From Diprion similis (taxonomy: Eukaryota > Arthropoda > Insecta > Hymenoptera > Diprionidae): DNA of 64,000 nt. The notes under the pieces were generated by a model. That model made no database searches. It was not told the DNA's origin and was given only the letters and a program-made list of their open reading frames with translations. The translations under genes and the position numbers were made by a program. The stretch covers positions 14,902,001 through 14,966,000 of the forward strand of contig NC_060110.1 in assembly GCF_021155765.1 (NCBI RefSeq). Direction: 5' to 3'. Below, one piece after another: positions 11,340-23,200 of this stretch; within the stretch, counting starts at the first letter, position 1; each line of letters starts with the position of its first letter.

Positions 11340-12940
11340 TCGACCTTTGTAACACTCAACTGTAACGCGGCTGTACCGTTGAGATAAGATCGAAAAGCCT
11401 CACGTTGAAGGTTTAAATTGGAAGATGTACGATTACTTGGTAGCCAGAAAGGATATAGTCGGAGTGCATGGCTCGGGCTCTCCTTCGGGCAATGCACCTC
11501 TGGCTGTACCTGCGAATGCAAATAAGCTTTGGCGCCACGAAAGAACCTCATCCACTGGGAAATGATTTTCATGGAAGCATATCATTTGTCTCACGTAGAT
11601 GAAATCGAATAAACATTCACATTGTAATTAAATATTGCGGGCAAAGGTTCTGTGGTTTTTCAGCATCCGAATTAACTGACGTGTGACCTGATTGGACATC
11701 TGGGTGGACAAATCAATTTCTTGCCTGCGTAATACCATCGTCAAATCTTTGCAGGTGCAAGGATTATGATGGTGAAACAACAATTAAGTGGAATAAACGC
11801 AAGTATTGGCATAATAATGCATCTCGCATCTAGTTGCCTTAACAGATATGATAGCGAATCACTTTCCAAGAATCCGTTGTATGATTTCATCTGGGTTGAA
11901 GTAAGGAATAATTAAGTTGAGAAGTAGGAGTACTGTGTCAGCTTAAAATATTGACCGCAAAATTGTGTTGCAATTTTCTCAAAAAATGTCCTCCATTCTG
12001 ACGGTGAGGGTTCGGGAATACTCGGAGCAATCAGGCGCCAATCGATCATCACACGTCAATGTAGTTCATCGCGCTCTGCTGATTTGCAGAACAACTTCAA
12101 ACGAGTCATCGAAGCAGTCTTGTCTTAACCACAGTAACACTGTCCGTTAGCGATTTCGTCCTGTCTCATACAGACGTGCGACGTCTCAAGTACCCTCGAT
12201 CATCCTCACAATGATCCAACGAATTAAAGATTCAAGAAATCCGTGCCGCTCTGAGACTTTGTTATTCCGCTAAATTTTATTACAAATTACACACATAATT
12301 CGTAATCGATCTAATTCCAGTCGTGTAAGGATTTGGAGTCTGCCACGAGAAACCATAACTGACAATAACAAAGTGCTCATGCGAGATTATTCAAATATGT
12401 AGGTATGGGTAGAAGTCATATTACGTATAAATATTCTTTATGATGTGATGAGTTGACGAAATTCACTCGTACAGAAAAAATGCAAAATAAAAACACAAAA
12501 ATGTGGATAGCTTTTCACGACGGGTTGAAAGCGTCTAGAGTTTCCAGAAGTTGCCCCTCGGTTTTGCCGGTTGTAAGTCTCTACTGTATATTGTAAGCAA
12601 TTTAGAGAGCTACACGAAATCAGCTTTGCTAGCGGAATGATGTCAAACTGACCAATAGAAGAATCGATCTCATAGCCTACAGAAAATTTCATTCAAGCGT
12701 TGATCATAAATTCGATGCAATTGAATAAAAACTTCGCAAAGGTTGATCTGAATATTTGATGAAAGGAGAAAACGTATTCAACGAAAATCGATTTTGTAAA
12801 GTTCGAAAGACTTGACAATGAAAAATGTAGAATCGGAACCTAGCATAGACTCCCGGCTTCCTCGACTAGGCCATAATAAAGTTGAATAATCACCCCACAA
12901 ATGCATGGAAGAAAGTTTATCCTAGGTACCGATTTTTTCT
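11340..12940. other. Intergenic sequence, no supported gene
   Basis: Open frames are 100 codons or shorter, without motifs or codon bias. I see no structured RNA, tRNA box pattern or mobile-element termini. The next notable objects are the ORF remnants that begin at 12944. Confidence 0.5.
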
Positions 12941-12943
12941 ACG

Positions 12944-13460
12944 ATGCCTCGTTTTGAAGGGAACCAAGTGAGTTATCAAACGCTACCACAAAAAGTTCCG
13001 TCCATTGTACAGAGAAACGATAATTGTTATTCGGTCGTCAGATTTGGATTTCTTATTAAGGTGAGTGCACCGATTATTGAGCCTGTCTCAATTATTGACC
13101 TTCTTGGATGTGTATCTTTAATTTTTAGTTCTAAAATTAACAAAAACTAAATTTGTAACGTCTAACCCTTTAGCAATTGGTTTTAGCCATCGAGAAACTT
13201 ACAATTTGTACCGGCAATTCAGAATCTTGGAAGATAAAGGCTTGAATAGTTGGGTTTCAACGTGTTATCGGTACGCTTACCTTATACATGTTAATGAAAT
13301 GGCGAATACAGAATTTCTATGCGCTATCTCTACAAAAGAGTGGCACAACGTTTTCCTTTCACAGGGTTTCATGTCGCGATATCAAGTATTGTTTCATGAA
13401 GTGACCAATGGAAAAAATGAGGTTTTTTTTAGGCACCCTGAAGAAGATATTTTTCGTTAA
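12944..13460 (+). pseudogene. Unrecognised ORF remnants next to the ghost satellite monomer
   Basis: A 39-codon ATG frame at 12944-13060 (MPRFEGNQVSYQTLPQKVPS at its N-terminus) stops at a textbook GTGAGT donor. A second open stretch, about 13174-13460 (starting after CTTTAG at 13173 or TTTTAG at 13186), encodes some 91-95 residues with EMANTEFLCAISTKEWHNVF in the middle and ends in TAA. The donor is phase 0, but the two acceptors would need phase 1 and phase 2, and I find no phase-0 acceptor. The pieces therefore do not join into one frame as they stand. I recognise no family. They could be a decayed gene or transposon ORF, or chance frames. Their stop lies three bases from the detached satellite monomer, so they may belong to the unit from which the satellite arose. 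Confidence 0.22.
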
Positions 13461-13462
13461 TA

Positions 13463-13740
13463 GGCTATCTTTCTTGATCCGTTGCTCGCAGAGATACTGG
13501 ACTACGCGCAATCAATTCCCTTGCAAAATGACTTCGATGACTTGCGTCTGATAATCGATTCCAGCATTATTCAAAAACGTTGCAACTTCCAGTAAGAATC
13601 CGAAGCGATTAGCCTTATTTTCTTGAGACGCGAAATCTTTCGTTTCAGAATCGATTTGCTTGAACCCTTCCAGACTGATCAGACGCTCGGTAAGGCAAAA
13701 TAGACGCCAAACAAAGCGTGGGGCCAAGAGCTGGACAAAT
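13463..13740. repeat. Detached degenerate ('ghost') monomer of the 312-bp satellite
   Basis: This segment aligns along its length with the array monomer: GGCTATCTTTCTTGATCCGTTGCTCGCAG to the GGCTGTAAC...CGCTCGCAG block, CAATCAATTCCCTTGCAAAA to the AATCGATTCCTCTCGCAAAA block, then AATCCGAAGCGATTAGCCTTA and AGAATCGATTTGCTTGAACCCTTCC to their array counterparts (short pieces only). It is far more diverged than any internal copy and is separated from the array by about 550 bp. On the - strand it keeps an open frame of about 72 codons (13512-13727) that includes ENKANRFGFLLEVATFL, similar to EKTKANPFGFLSKISMIL read from the array monomers. Confidence 0.75.
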
Positions 13741-13754
13741 TCGCAGAGAATGTG

Positions 13755-14150
13755 AAAAAATTGGTTTACTTTATCATTCTAATTCAGGTTACATGAAATA
13801 AAAACAATATGATGTCATGCATAGTGCGTCGAATCCTGCAGAGGAGCGTTGCGTGTGTACGCAAGCCGCAATTTCAACTATTCCTACTTATAAACTGCAA
13901 CAGTTTTCATCTGATTAAATATCTTTTATATCCTATTTGAAATAATAAATTTTGTACGCTTTTTTCCTCTTGTAATGATCGGATGTTTTCAGAAATGTTT
14001 ATTCATATTATTGAACTTCTGTTTATCTTTTCCCTTTGAGAATATTATTTAACAACTTGCCGAATGACTACACACTGACACTCGAACACTTGTACTAGAT
14101 TTAAGGTATAATAAATAAACAAAAAGTTTGTCACTATGAATTTGCGGTTT
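13755..14150. repeat. Left spacer, homologous to the right spacer (32870-33240)
   Basis: This spacer follows the ghost monomer. Shared blocks with the right spacer, in the same order, include TGTACGCAAGC(C/T)GCAA, TTCAACTAT versus ATCAACTAT, CTTATAA, a T-rich CTTTTTTC block, ACTACACACTGACACTCGAACA versus ACCACACACCGACACTTGAACA in short pieces, TTGAATAAACCAAAA-like sequence and TATGAATTTG. The two spacers lie about 19.1 kb apart in direct orientation, one on each side of the satellite. It shows no coding capacity. Confidence 0.75.
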
Positions 14151-14289
14151 TTCTTCAGCACCTTTTCGAAATCCCTTCACCAAATTCCATGTTTGTATAC
14201 TTACCTATCGAACTGTTGCTCGAATCAGTGAGCTTTGCTTTACAAGATTTCTGGATCCGGAGATTTTTTGAACGACAATCAATTGCTGT

Positions 14290-17200
14290 CTTGAGAGTCG
14301 AATCTTTTTTGTCTCGTAATCGATATATATGACCGTTTATACTTCAATTAGACCCTCTGAAACTAAGCAAACACATGTGTAGGAGCGTAAGACCAATGGC
14401 CCGAAAATTGCGACGAAGAGACCAGAAGCAGAAATCTGACGAAAAGGATGTTTCGATTATTGGCTGTAACTTTTAATCCCTTAATCGCAGCGTATTCAGC
14501 CTGGGCTCAATTGATTTCTCTCGCAAAATTACGTCGGAATGGTGCCTTGAAGAATTGATTGCAGCACTTTTCAGAATCATCGAAATTTTCGACAAAAATC
14601 CAAAGGGGTTAGCCTTAGTTTTCTCACGATTTTCGGACCCGAAAATTTTGCGTCTCCGAATCGATTAGCATGAGCCTTTCTAGGGTAATTCGACCACCAG
14701 GAACTCAGAAAACACATGAAAAAGAGCGTAGGACCAACGGCAGAGAAATGACGATGAAAATCAGCAGTTTTTCGGCTGTAACTTTTTAGCTATCGCTCGC
14801 AGCGTATTGGGACTGCGATTAATCGATTCCTCTCGCAAAATTACGTCGGAAAAGTGCCTTAGAGAATTGATTGCAGCACTTTTCAGAATCATCGGAATTT
14901 TCGACAAAAATCCAAAGGGGTTAGCCTTAGTTTTTTCTCGATTTTCGGACCCGAAAATTTTTCGTCTCCGAATCGATTAGCATGACCCTTTCTAGGGTAA
15001 TTCGACCACCAGGAACTCAGAAAACACATGAAAAAGAGCGTAGGACCAACAGCAGAGAAATGACGATGAAAATCAGCAGTTTTTCGGCTGTAACTTTTTA
15101 GCTATCGCTCGCAGCGTATTGGGACTGCGATTAATCGATTCCTCTCGCAAAATTACGTCGGAAAAATGCCTTAAAGAATTGATTGCAGCACTTTCCAGAA
15201 TCATCGAAATTTTCGACAAAAATCCAAAGGGGTTAGCCTTAGTTTTTTCTCGATTTTCGGACCCGAAAATTTTGCGTCTCCGAATCGATTAGCATGACCC
15301 TTTCTAGGGTAATTCGACCACCAGGAACTCAGAAAACACATGAAAAAGAGCGTAGGACCAACAGCAGAGAAATGACGATGAAAATCAGCAGTTTTTCGGC
15401 TGTAACTTTTTAGCTATCGCTCGCAGCGTATTGGGACTGCGATTAATCGATTCCTCTCGTAAAATTACGTCGGAAAAGGGCCTTAAAGAATTGATTGCAG
15501 CACTTTCCAGAATCATCGAAATTTTCGACAAAAATCCAAAGGGGTTAGCCTTAGTTTTTTCTCGATTTTCGGACCCGAAAATTTTTCGTCTCCGAATCGA
15601 TTAGCATGACCCTTTCTAGGGTAATTCGACCACCAGGAACTCAGAAAACACATGAAAAAGAGCGTAGGACCAACAGCAGAGAAATGACGATGAAAATCAG
15701 CAGTTTTTCGGCTGTAACTTTTTAGCTATCGCTCGCAGCGTATTGGGACTGCGATTAATCGATTCCTCTCGTAAAATTACGTCGGAAAAGGGCCTTAAAG
15801 AATTGATTGCAGCACTTTCCAGAATCATCGAAATTTTCGACAAAAATCCAAAGGGGTTAGCCTTAGTTTTTTCTCGATTTTCGGACCCGAAAATTTTTCG
15901 TCTCCGAATCGATTAGCATGACCCTTTCTAGGGTAATTCGACCACCAGGAACTCAGAAAACACATGAAAAAGAGCGTAGGACCAACAGCAGAGAAATGAC
16001 GATGAAAATCAACAGTTTTTCGGCTGTAGCTTTTTAGCTATCGCTCGCAGCGTATTGGGACTGCGATTAATCGATTCCTCTCGCAAAATTACGCCGGAAA
16101 AGTGCCTTAAAGAATTAATTGCAGCGCTTTCCAGAATCATCGAAATTTTTGACAAAAATCCAAAGGGGTTAGCCTTAGTTTTTTCTCGATTTTCGGAACC
16201 GAAAATTTTGCGTCTTCGAATCGATTAGCATGACCCTTTCTAGGGTAATTCGACCACCAGGAACTCAGAAAACACATGTAAAAGAGCGTAGGACCAACAG
16301 CAGAGAAATGACGATGAAAATCAGCAGTTTTTCGGCTGTAACTTTTGAGCTATCGCTCGCAGCGTATTGGGACTGCGATTAATCGATTCCTCTCGCAAAA
16401 TTACGTCGGAAAAGTGCCTTCAAGAATTGATTGCAGCACTTTCCAGAATCATCGAAATTTTCGACAAAAATCCAAAGGGGTTAGCCTTAGTTTTTTCTCG
16501 ATTTTCGGACCCGAAAATTTTGCGTCTCCGAATCGATTAGCATGACCCTTTCTAGGGTAATTCGACCACCAGGAACTCAGAAAACACATGAAAAAGAGCG
16601 TAGGACCAACAGCAGAGAAATGACGATGAAAATCAGCAGTTTTTCGGCTGTAACTTTTTAGCTATCGCTCGCAGCGTATTGGGACTGCGATTAATCGATT
16701 CCTCTCGTGAAATTACGTCGGAAAGGTGCCTTAAAGAATTGATTGCAGCACTTTCCAGAATCATCGAAATTTCCGACAAAAATCCAAAGGGGTTAGCCTT
16801 AGTTTTTTCTCGATTTTCGGGACCGAAAAATTTGCGTCTTCGAATCGATTAGCATGACCCTTTCTAGGGTAATTCGACCACCAGGAACTCAGAAAACACA
16901 TGCAAAAGAGCGTAGGACCAACGGCAGAGAAATGACGATGAAAATCAGCAGTTTTTCGGCTGTAACTTTTTAGCTATCGCTCGCAGCGTATTGGGACTGC
17001 GATTAATCGATTCCTCTCGCAAAATTACGTCGGAAAAGTGCCTTCAAGAATTGATTGCAGCACTTTCCAGAATCATCGAAATTTTCGACAAAAATCCAAA
17101 GGGGTTAGCCTTAGTTTTTTCTCGATTTTCGGACCCGAAAATTTTTCGTCTCCGAATCAATTAGCATGACCCTTTCTAGGGTAATTCGACCACCAGGAAC

Positions 17201-20200
17201 TCAGAAAACACATGAAAAAGAGCGTAGAACCAACAGCAGAGAAATGACGATGAAAATCAGCAGTTTTTCGGCTGTAACTTTTTAGCTATCGCTCGAAGCG
17301 TATTGGGACTGCGATTAATCGATTCCTCTCGCAAAATTACGTCGGAAAAGTGCCTTAAAGAATCGATTGCAGCACTTTCCAGAATCATCGAAATTTTCGA
17401 CAAAAATCCAAAGGGGTTAGCCTTAGTTTTCTCTCGATTTTCGGAACCGAAAATTTTGCGTCTTCGAATCGATTAGCATGACCCTTTCTAGGGTAATTCG
17501 ACCACCAGGAACTCAGAAAACACATGAAAAAGAGCGTAGGACCAACGGCAGAGAAATGACGATGAAAATCAGCAGTTTTTCGGCTGTAACTTTTTAGCTA
17601 TCGCTCGCAGCGTATTGGGACTGCGATTAATCGATTCCTCTCGCAAAATTACGTCGGAAAAGTGCCTTAGAGAATTGATTGCAGCACTTTTCAGAATCAT
17701 CGAAATTTTCGACAAAAATCCAAAGGGGTTAGCCTTAGTTTTTTCTCGATTTTCGGACCCGAAAATTTTGCGTCTCCGAATCGATTAGCATGACCTTTTC
17801 TAGGGTAATTCGACGACCAGGAACTCAGAAAACACATGAAAAAGAGCGTAGGACCAACAGCAGAGAAATGACGATGAAAATCAGCAGTTTTTCGGCTGTA
17901 ACTTTTTAGCTATCGCTCGCAGCGTATTGGGACTGCGATTAATCGATTCCTCTTGCAAAATTACGTCGGAAAAGTGCCTTAAAGAATTGACTGCAGCACT
18001 TTCCAGAATCATCGAAATTTTCGACAAAAATCCAAAGGGGTTAGCCTTAGTTTTTTCTCGATTTTCGAAACCGAAAATTTTGCGTCTTCGAATCGATTAG
18101 CATGACCCTTTCTAGGGTAATTCGACCACCAGGAACTCAGAAAACACATGAAAAAGAGCGTAGGACCAACAGCAGAGAAATGACGATGAAAATCAACAGT
18201 TTTTCGGCTGTAGCTTTTTAGCTATCGCTCGCAGCGTATTGGGACTGCGATTAATCGATTCCTCTCGCAAAATTACGGCGGAAAAGTGCCTTAAAGAATT
18301 AATTGCAGCGCTTTCCAGAATCATCGAAATTTTTGACAAAAATCCAAAGGGGTTAGCCTTAGTTTTTTCTCGATTTTCGGAACCGAAAATTTTGCGTCTT
18401 CGAATCGATTAGCATGACCCTTTCTAGGGTAATTCGACCACCAGGAACTCAGAAAACACATGTAAAAGAGCGTAGGACCAACAGCAGAGAAATGACGATG
18501 AAAATCAGCAGTTTTTCGGCTGTAACTTTTGAGCTATCGCTCGCAGCGTATTGGGACTGCGATTAATCGATTCCTCTCGCAAAATTACGTCGGAAAAGTG
18601 CCTTCAAGAATTGATTGCAGCACTTTCCAGAATCATCGAAATTTTCGACAAAAATCCAAAGGGGTTAGCCTTAGTTTTTTCTCGATTTTCGGACCCGAAA
18701 ATTTTTCGTCTCCGAATCGATTAGCATGACCCTTTCTAGGGTAATTCGACCACCAGGAACTCAGAAAACACATGAAAAAGAGCGTAGGACCAACAGCAGA
18801 GAAATGACGATGAAAATCAGCAGTTTTTCGGCTGTAACTTTTTAGCTATCGCTCGCAGCGTATTGGGACTGCGATTAATCGATTCCTCTCGTGAAATTAC
18901 GTCGGAAAGGTGCCTTAAAGAATTGATTGCAGCACTTTCCAGAATCATCGAAATTTCCGACAAAAATCCAAAGGGGTTAGCCTTAGTTTTTTCTCGATTT
19001 TCGGGACCGAAAATTTTGCGTCTTCGAATCGATTAGCATGACCCTTTCTAGGGTAATTCGACCACCAGGAACTCAGAAAACACATGAAAAAGGGCGTAGG
19101 ACCAACGGCAGAGAAATGACGATGAAAATCAGCAGTTTTTCGGCTGTAACTTTTTAGCTATCGCTCGCAGCGTATTGGGACTGCGATTAATCGATTCCTC
19201 TCGCAAAATTACGTCGGAAAAGTGCCTTAAAGAATCGATTGCAGCACTTTCCAGAATCATCGAAATTTTCGACAAAAATCCAAAGGGGTTAGCCTTAGTT
19301 TTCTCTCGATTTTCGGAACCGAAAATTTTGCGTCTTCGAATCGATTGGCATGACCCTTTCTAGGGTAATTCGACCACCAGGAACTCAGAAAACACATGAA
19401 AAAGAGCGTAGGACCAACGGCAGAGAAATGACGATGAAAATCAGCAGTTTTTCGGCTGTAACTTTTTAGCTATCGCTCGCAGCGTATTGGGACTGCGATT
19501 AATCGATTCCTCTCGCAAAATTACGTCGGAAAAGTGCCTTAGAGAATTGATTGCAGCACTTTTCAGAATCATCGAAATTTTCGACAAAAATCCAAAGGGG
19601 TTAGCCTTAGTTTTTTCTCGATTTTCGGACCCGAAAATTTTGCGTCTCCGAATCGATTAGCATGACCCTTTCTAGGGTAATTCGACCACCAGGAACTCAG
19701 AAAACACATGAAAAAGAGCGTAGGGCCAACAGCAGAGAAATGACGATGAAAATCAGCAGTTTTTCGGCTGTAGCTTTTTAGCTATCGCTCGCAGCGTATT
19801 GGGACTGCGATTAATCGATTCCTCTCGCAAAATTACGTCAGAAAAGTGCCTTAAAGAATTGATTGCAGCACTTTCCAGAATCATCGAAATTTTCGACAAA
19901 AATCCAAAGGGGTTAGCCTTAGTTTTTTCTCGATTTTCGGAACCGAAAATTTTGCGTCTTCGAATCGATTAGCATGGCCCTTTCTAGGGTAATTTGACCA
20001 CCAGGAACTCAGAAAACACATGAAAAAGAGCGTAGGACCAACGGCAGAGAAATGACGATGAAAATCAGCAGTTTTTCGGCTGTAACTTTTTAGCTATCGC
20101 TCGCAGCGTATTGGGACTGCGATTAATCGATTCCTCTCGCAAAATTACGTCGGAAAAGTGCCTTAAAGAATTAATTGCAGCACTTTCCAGAATCATCAAA

Positions 20201-23200
20201 ATTTTCGACAAAAATCCAAAGGGGTTAGCCTTAGTTTTTTCTCGATTTTCGGAACCGAAAATTTTGCGTCTTCGAATCGATCAGCATGGCCCTTTCTAGG
20301 GTAATTTGACCACCAGGAACTCAGAAAACACATGAAAAAGAGCGTAGGACCAACGGCAGAGAAATGACGATGAAAATCAGCAGTTTTTCGGCTGTAACTT
20401 TTTAGCTATCGCTCGCAGCGTATTGGGACTGCGATTAATCGATTCCTCCCGCAAAATTACGTCGGAAAAGTGCCTTAGAGAATTGATTGCAGCACTTTTC
20501 AGAATCATCGAAATTTTCGACAAAAATCCAAAGGGGTTAGCCTTAGTTTTTTCTCGATTTTCGGACCCGAAAATTTTTCGTCTCCGAATCGATTAGCATG
20601 ACCCTTTCTAGGGTAATTCGACCACCAGGAACTCAGAAAACACATGAAAAAGAGCGTAGGACCAACAGCAGAGAAATGACGATGAAAATCAGCAGTTTTT
20701 CGGCTGTAACTTTTTAGCTATCGCTCGCAGCGTATTGGAACTGCGATTAATCGATTCCTCTCGCAAAATTACGTCGGAATAGAGCCTTAAAGAATTGATT
20801 GCAGCACTTTTCAGAATCATCGAAATTTTCGACAAAAATCCAAAGGGGTAAGCCTTAGTTTTTTCTCGATTTTCGGACCCGAAAATTTTGCGTCTCCGAA
20901 TCGATTAGCATGACCCTTTCTAGGGTAATTCGACCACCAGGAACTCAGAAAACACATGAAAAAGAGCGTAGGACCAACGGCAGAGAAATGACGATGAAAA
21001 TCAGCAGTTTTTCGGCTGTAACTTTTTAGCTATCGCTCGCAGCGTATTGGGACTGCGATTAATCGATTTCTCTCGCAAAATTACGTCGGAAAAGTGCCTT
21101 AAAGAATTAATTGCAGCACTTTCCAGAATCATCGAAATTTTCGACAAAAATCCAAAGGGGTTAGCCTTAGTTTTTTCTCGATTTTCGGAACCGAAAATTT
21201 TGCGTCTTCGAATCGATTAGCATGACCCTTTCTAGGGTAATTCGACCACCAGGAACTCAGAAAACACATGAAAAAGAGCGTAGGATCAACAGCAGAGAAA
21301 TGACGATGAAAATCAGCAGTTTTTCGGCTGTAACTTTTTAGCTATCGCTCGCAGCGTATTGGGACTGCGATTAATCGATTCCTCTCGCAAAATTACGTCG
21401 GAAAAGTGCCTTAAAGAATTAATTGCAGCACTTTCCAGAATCATCGAAATTTTCGACAAAAATCCAAAGGGGTTAGCCTTAGTTTTTTCTCGATTTTCGG
21501 AACCGAAAATTTTGCGTCTTCGAATCGATTAGCATGACCCTTTCTAGGGTAATTCGACCACCAGGAACTCAGAAAACACATGAAAAAGAGCGTAGGACCA
21601 ACGGCAGAGAAATGACGATGAAAATCAGCAGTTTTTCGGCTGTAACTTTTTAGCTATCGCTCGCAGCGTATTGGAACTGCGATTAATCGATTCCTCTCGC
21701 AAAATTACGTCGGAATAGAGCCTTAAAGAATTGATTGCAGCACTTTTCAGAATCATCGAAATTTTCGACAAAAATCCAAAGGGGTAAGCCTTAGTTTTTT
21801 CTCGATTTTCGGACCCGAAAATTTTGCGTCTCCGAATCGATTAGCATGACCCTTTCTAGGGTCATTCGACCACCAGGAACTCAGAAAACACATGAAAAAG
21901 AGCGTAGGACCAACGGCAGAGAAATGACGATGAAAATCAGCAGTTTTTCGGCTGTAACTTTTTAGCTATCGCTCGCAGCGTATTGGGACTGCGATTAATC
22001 GATTCCTCTCGTGAAATTACGTCGGAAAGGTGCCTTAAAGAATTGATTGCAGCACTTTCCAGAATCATCGAAATTTCCGACAAAAATCCAAAGGGGTTAG
22101 CCTTAGTTTTTTCTCGATTTTCGGGACCGAAAATTTTGCGTCTTCGAATCGATTAGCATGACCCTTTCTAGGGTAATTCGACCACCAGGAACTCAGAAAA
22201 CACATGAAAAAGGGCGTAGGACCAACGGCAGAGAAATGACGATGAAAATCAGCAGTTTTTCGGCTGTAACTTTTTAGCTATCGCTCGCAGCGTATTGGGA
22301 CTGCGATTAATCGATTCCTCTCGCAAAATTACGTCGGAATAGAGCCTTAAAGAATTGATTGCAGCACTTTTCAGAATCATCGAAATTTTCGACAAAAATC
22401 CAAAGGGGTAAGCCTTAGTTTTTTCTCGATTTTCGGACCCGAAAATTTTGCGTCTCCGAATCGATTAGCATGACCCTTTCTAGGGTAATTCGACCACCAG
22501 GAACTCAGAAAACACATGAAAAAGAGCGTAGGACCAACGGCAGAGAAATGACGATGAAAATCAGCAGTTTTTCGGCTGTAACTTTTTAGCTATCGCTCGC
22601 AGCGTATTGGGACTGCGATTAATCGATTTCTCTCGCAAAATTACGTCGGAAAAGTGCCTTAAAGAATTAATTGCAGCACTTTCCAGAATCATCGAAATTT
22701 TCGACAAAAATCCAAAGGGGTTAGCCTTAGTTTTTTCTCGATTTTCGGAACCGAAAATTTTGCGTCTTCGAATCGATTAGCATGACCCTTTCTAGGGTAA
22801 TTCGACCACCAGGAACTCAGAAAACACATGAAAAAGAGCGTAGGACCAACAGCAGAGAAATGACGATGAAAATCAGCAGTTTTTCGGCTGTAACTTTTTA
22901 GCTATCGCTCGCAGCGTATTGGGACTGTGATTAATCGATTCCTCTCGCAAAATTACGTCGGAAAAGTGCCTTAAAGAATTAATTGCAGCACTTTCCAGAA
23001 TCATCGAAATTTTCGACAAAAATCCAAAGGGGTTAGCCTTAGTTTTTTCTCGATTTTCGGAACCGAAAATTTTGCGTCTTCGAATCGATTAGCATGACCC
23101 TTTCTAGGGTAATTCGACCACCAGGAACTCAGAAAACACATGAAAAAGAGCGTAGGACCAACGGCAGAGAAATGACGATGAAAATCAGCAGTTTTTCGGC

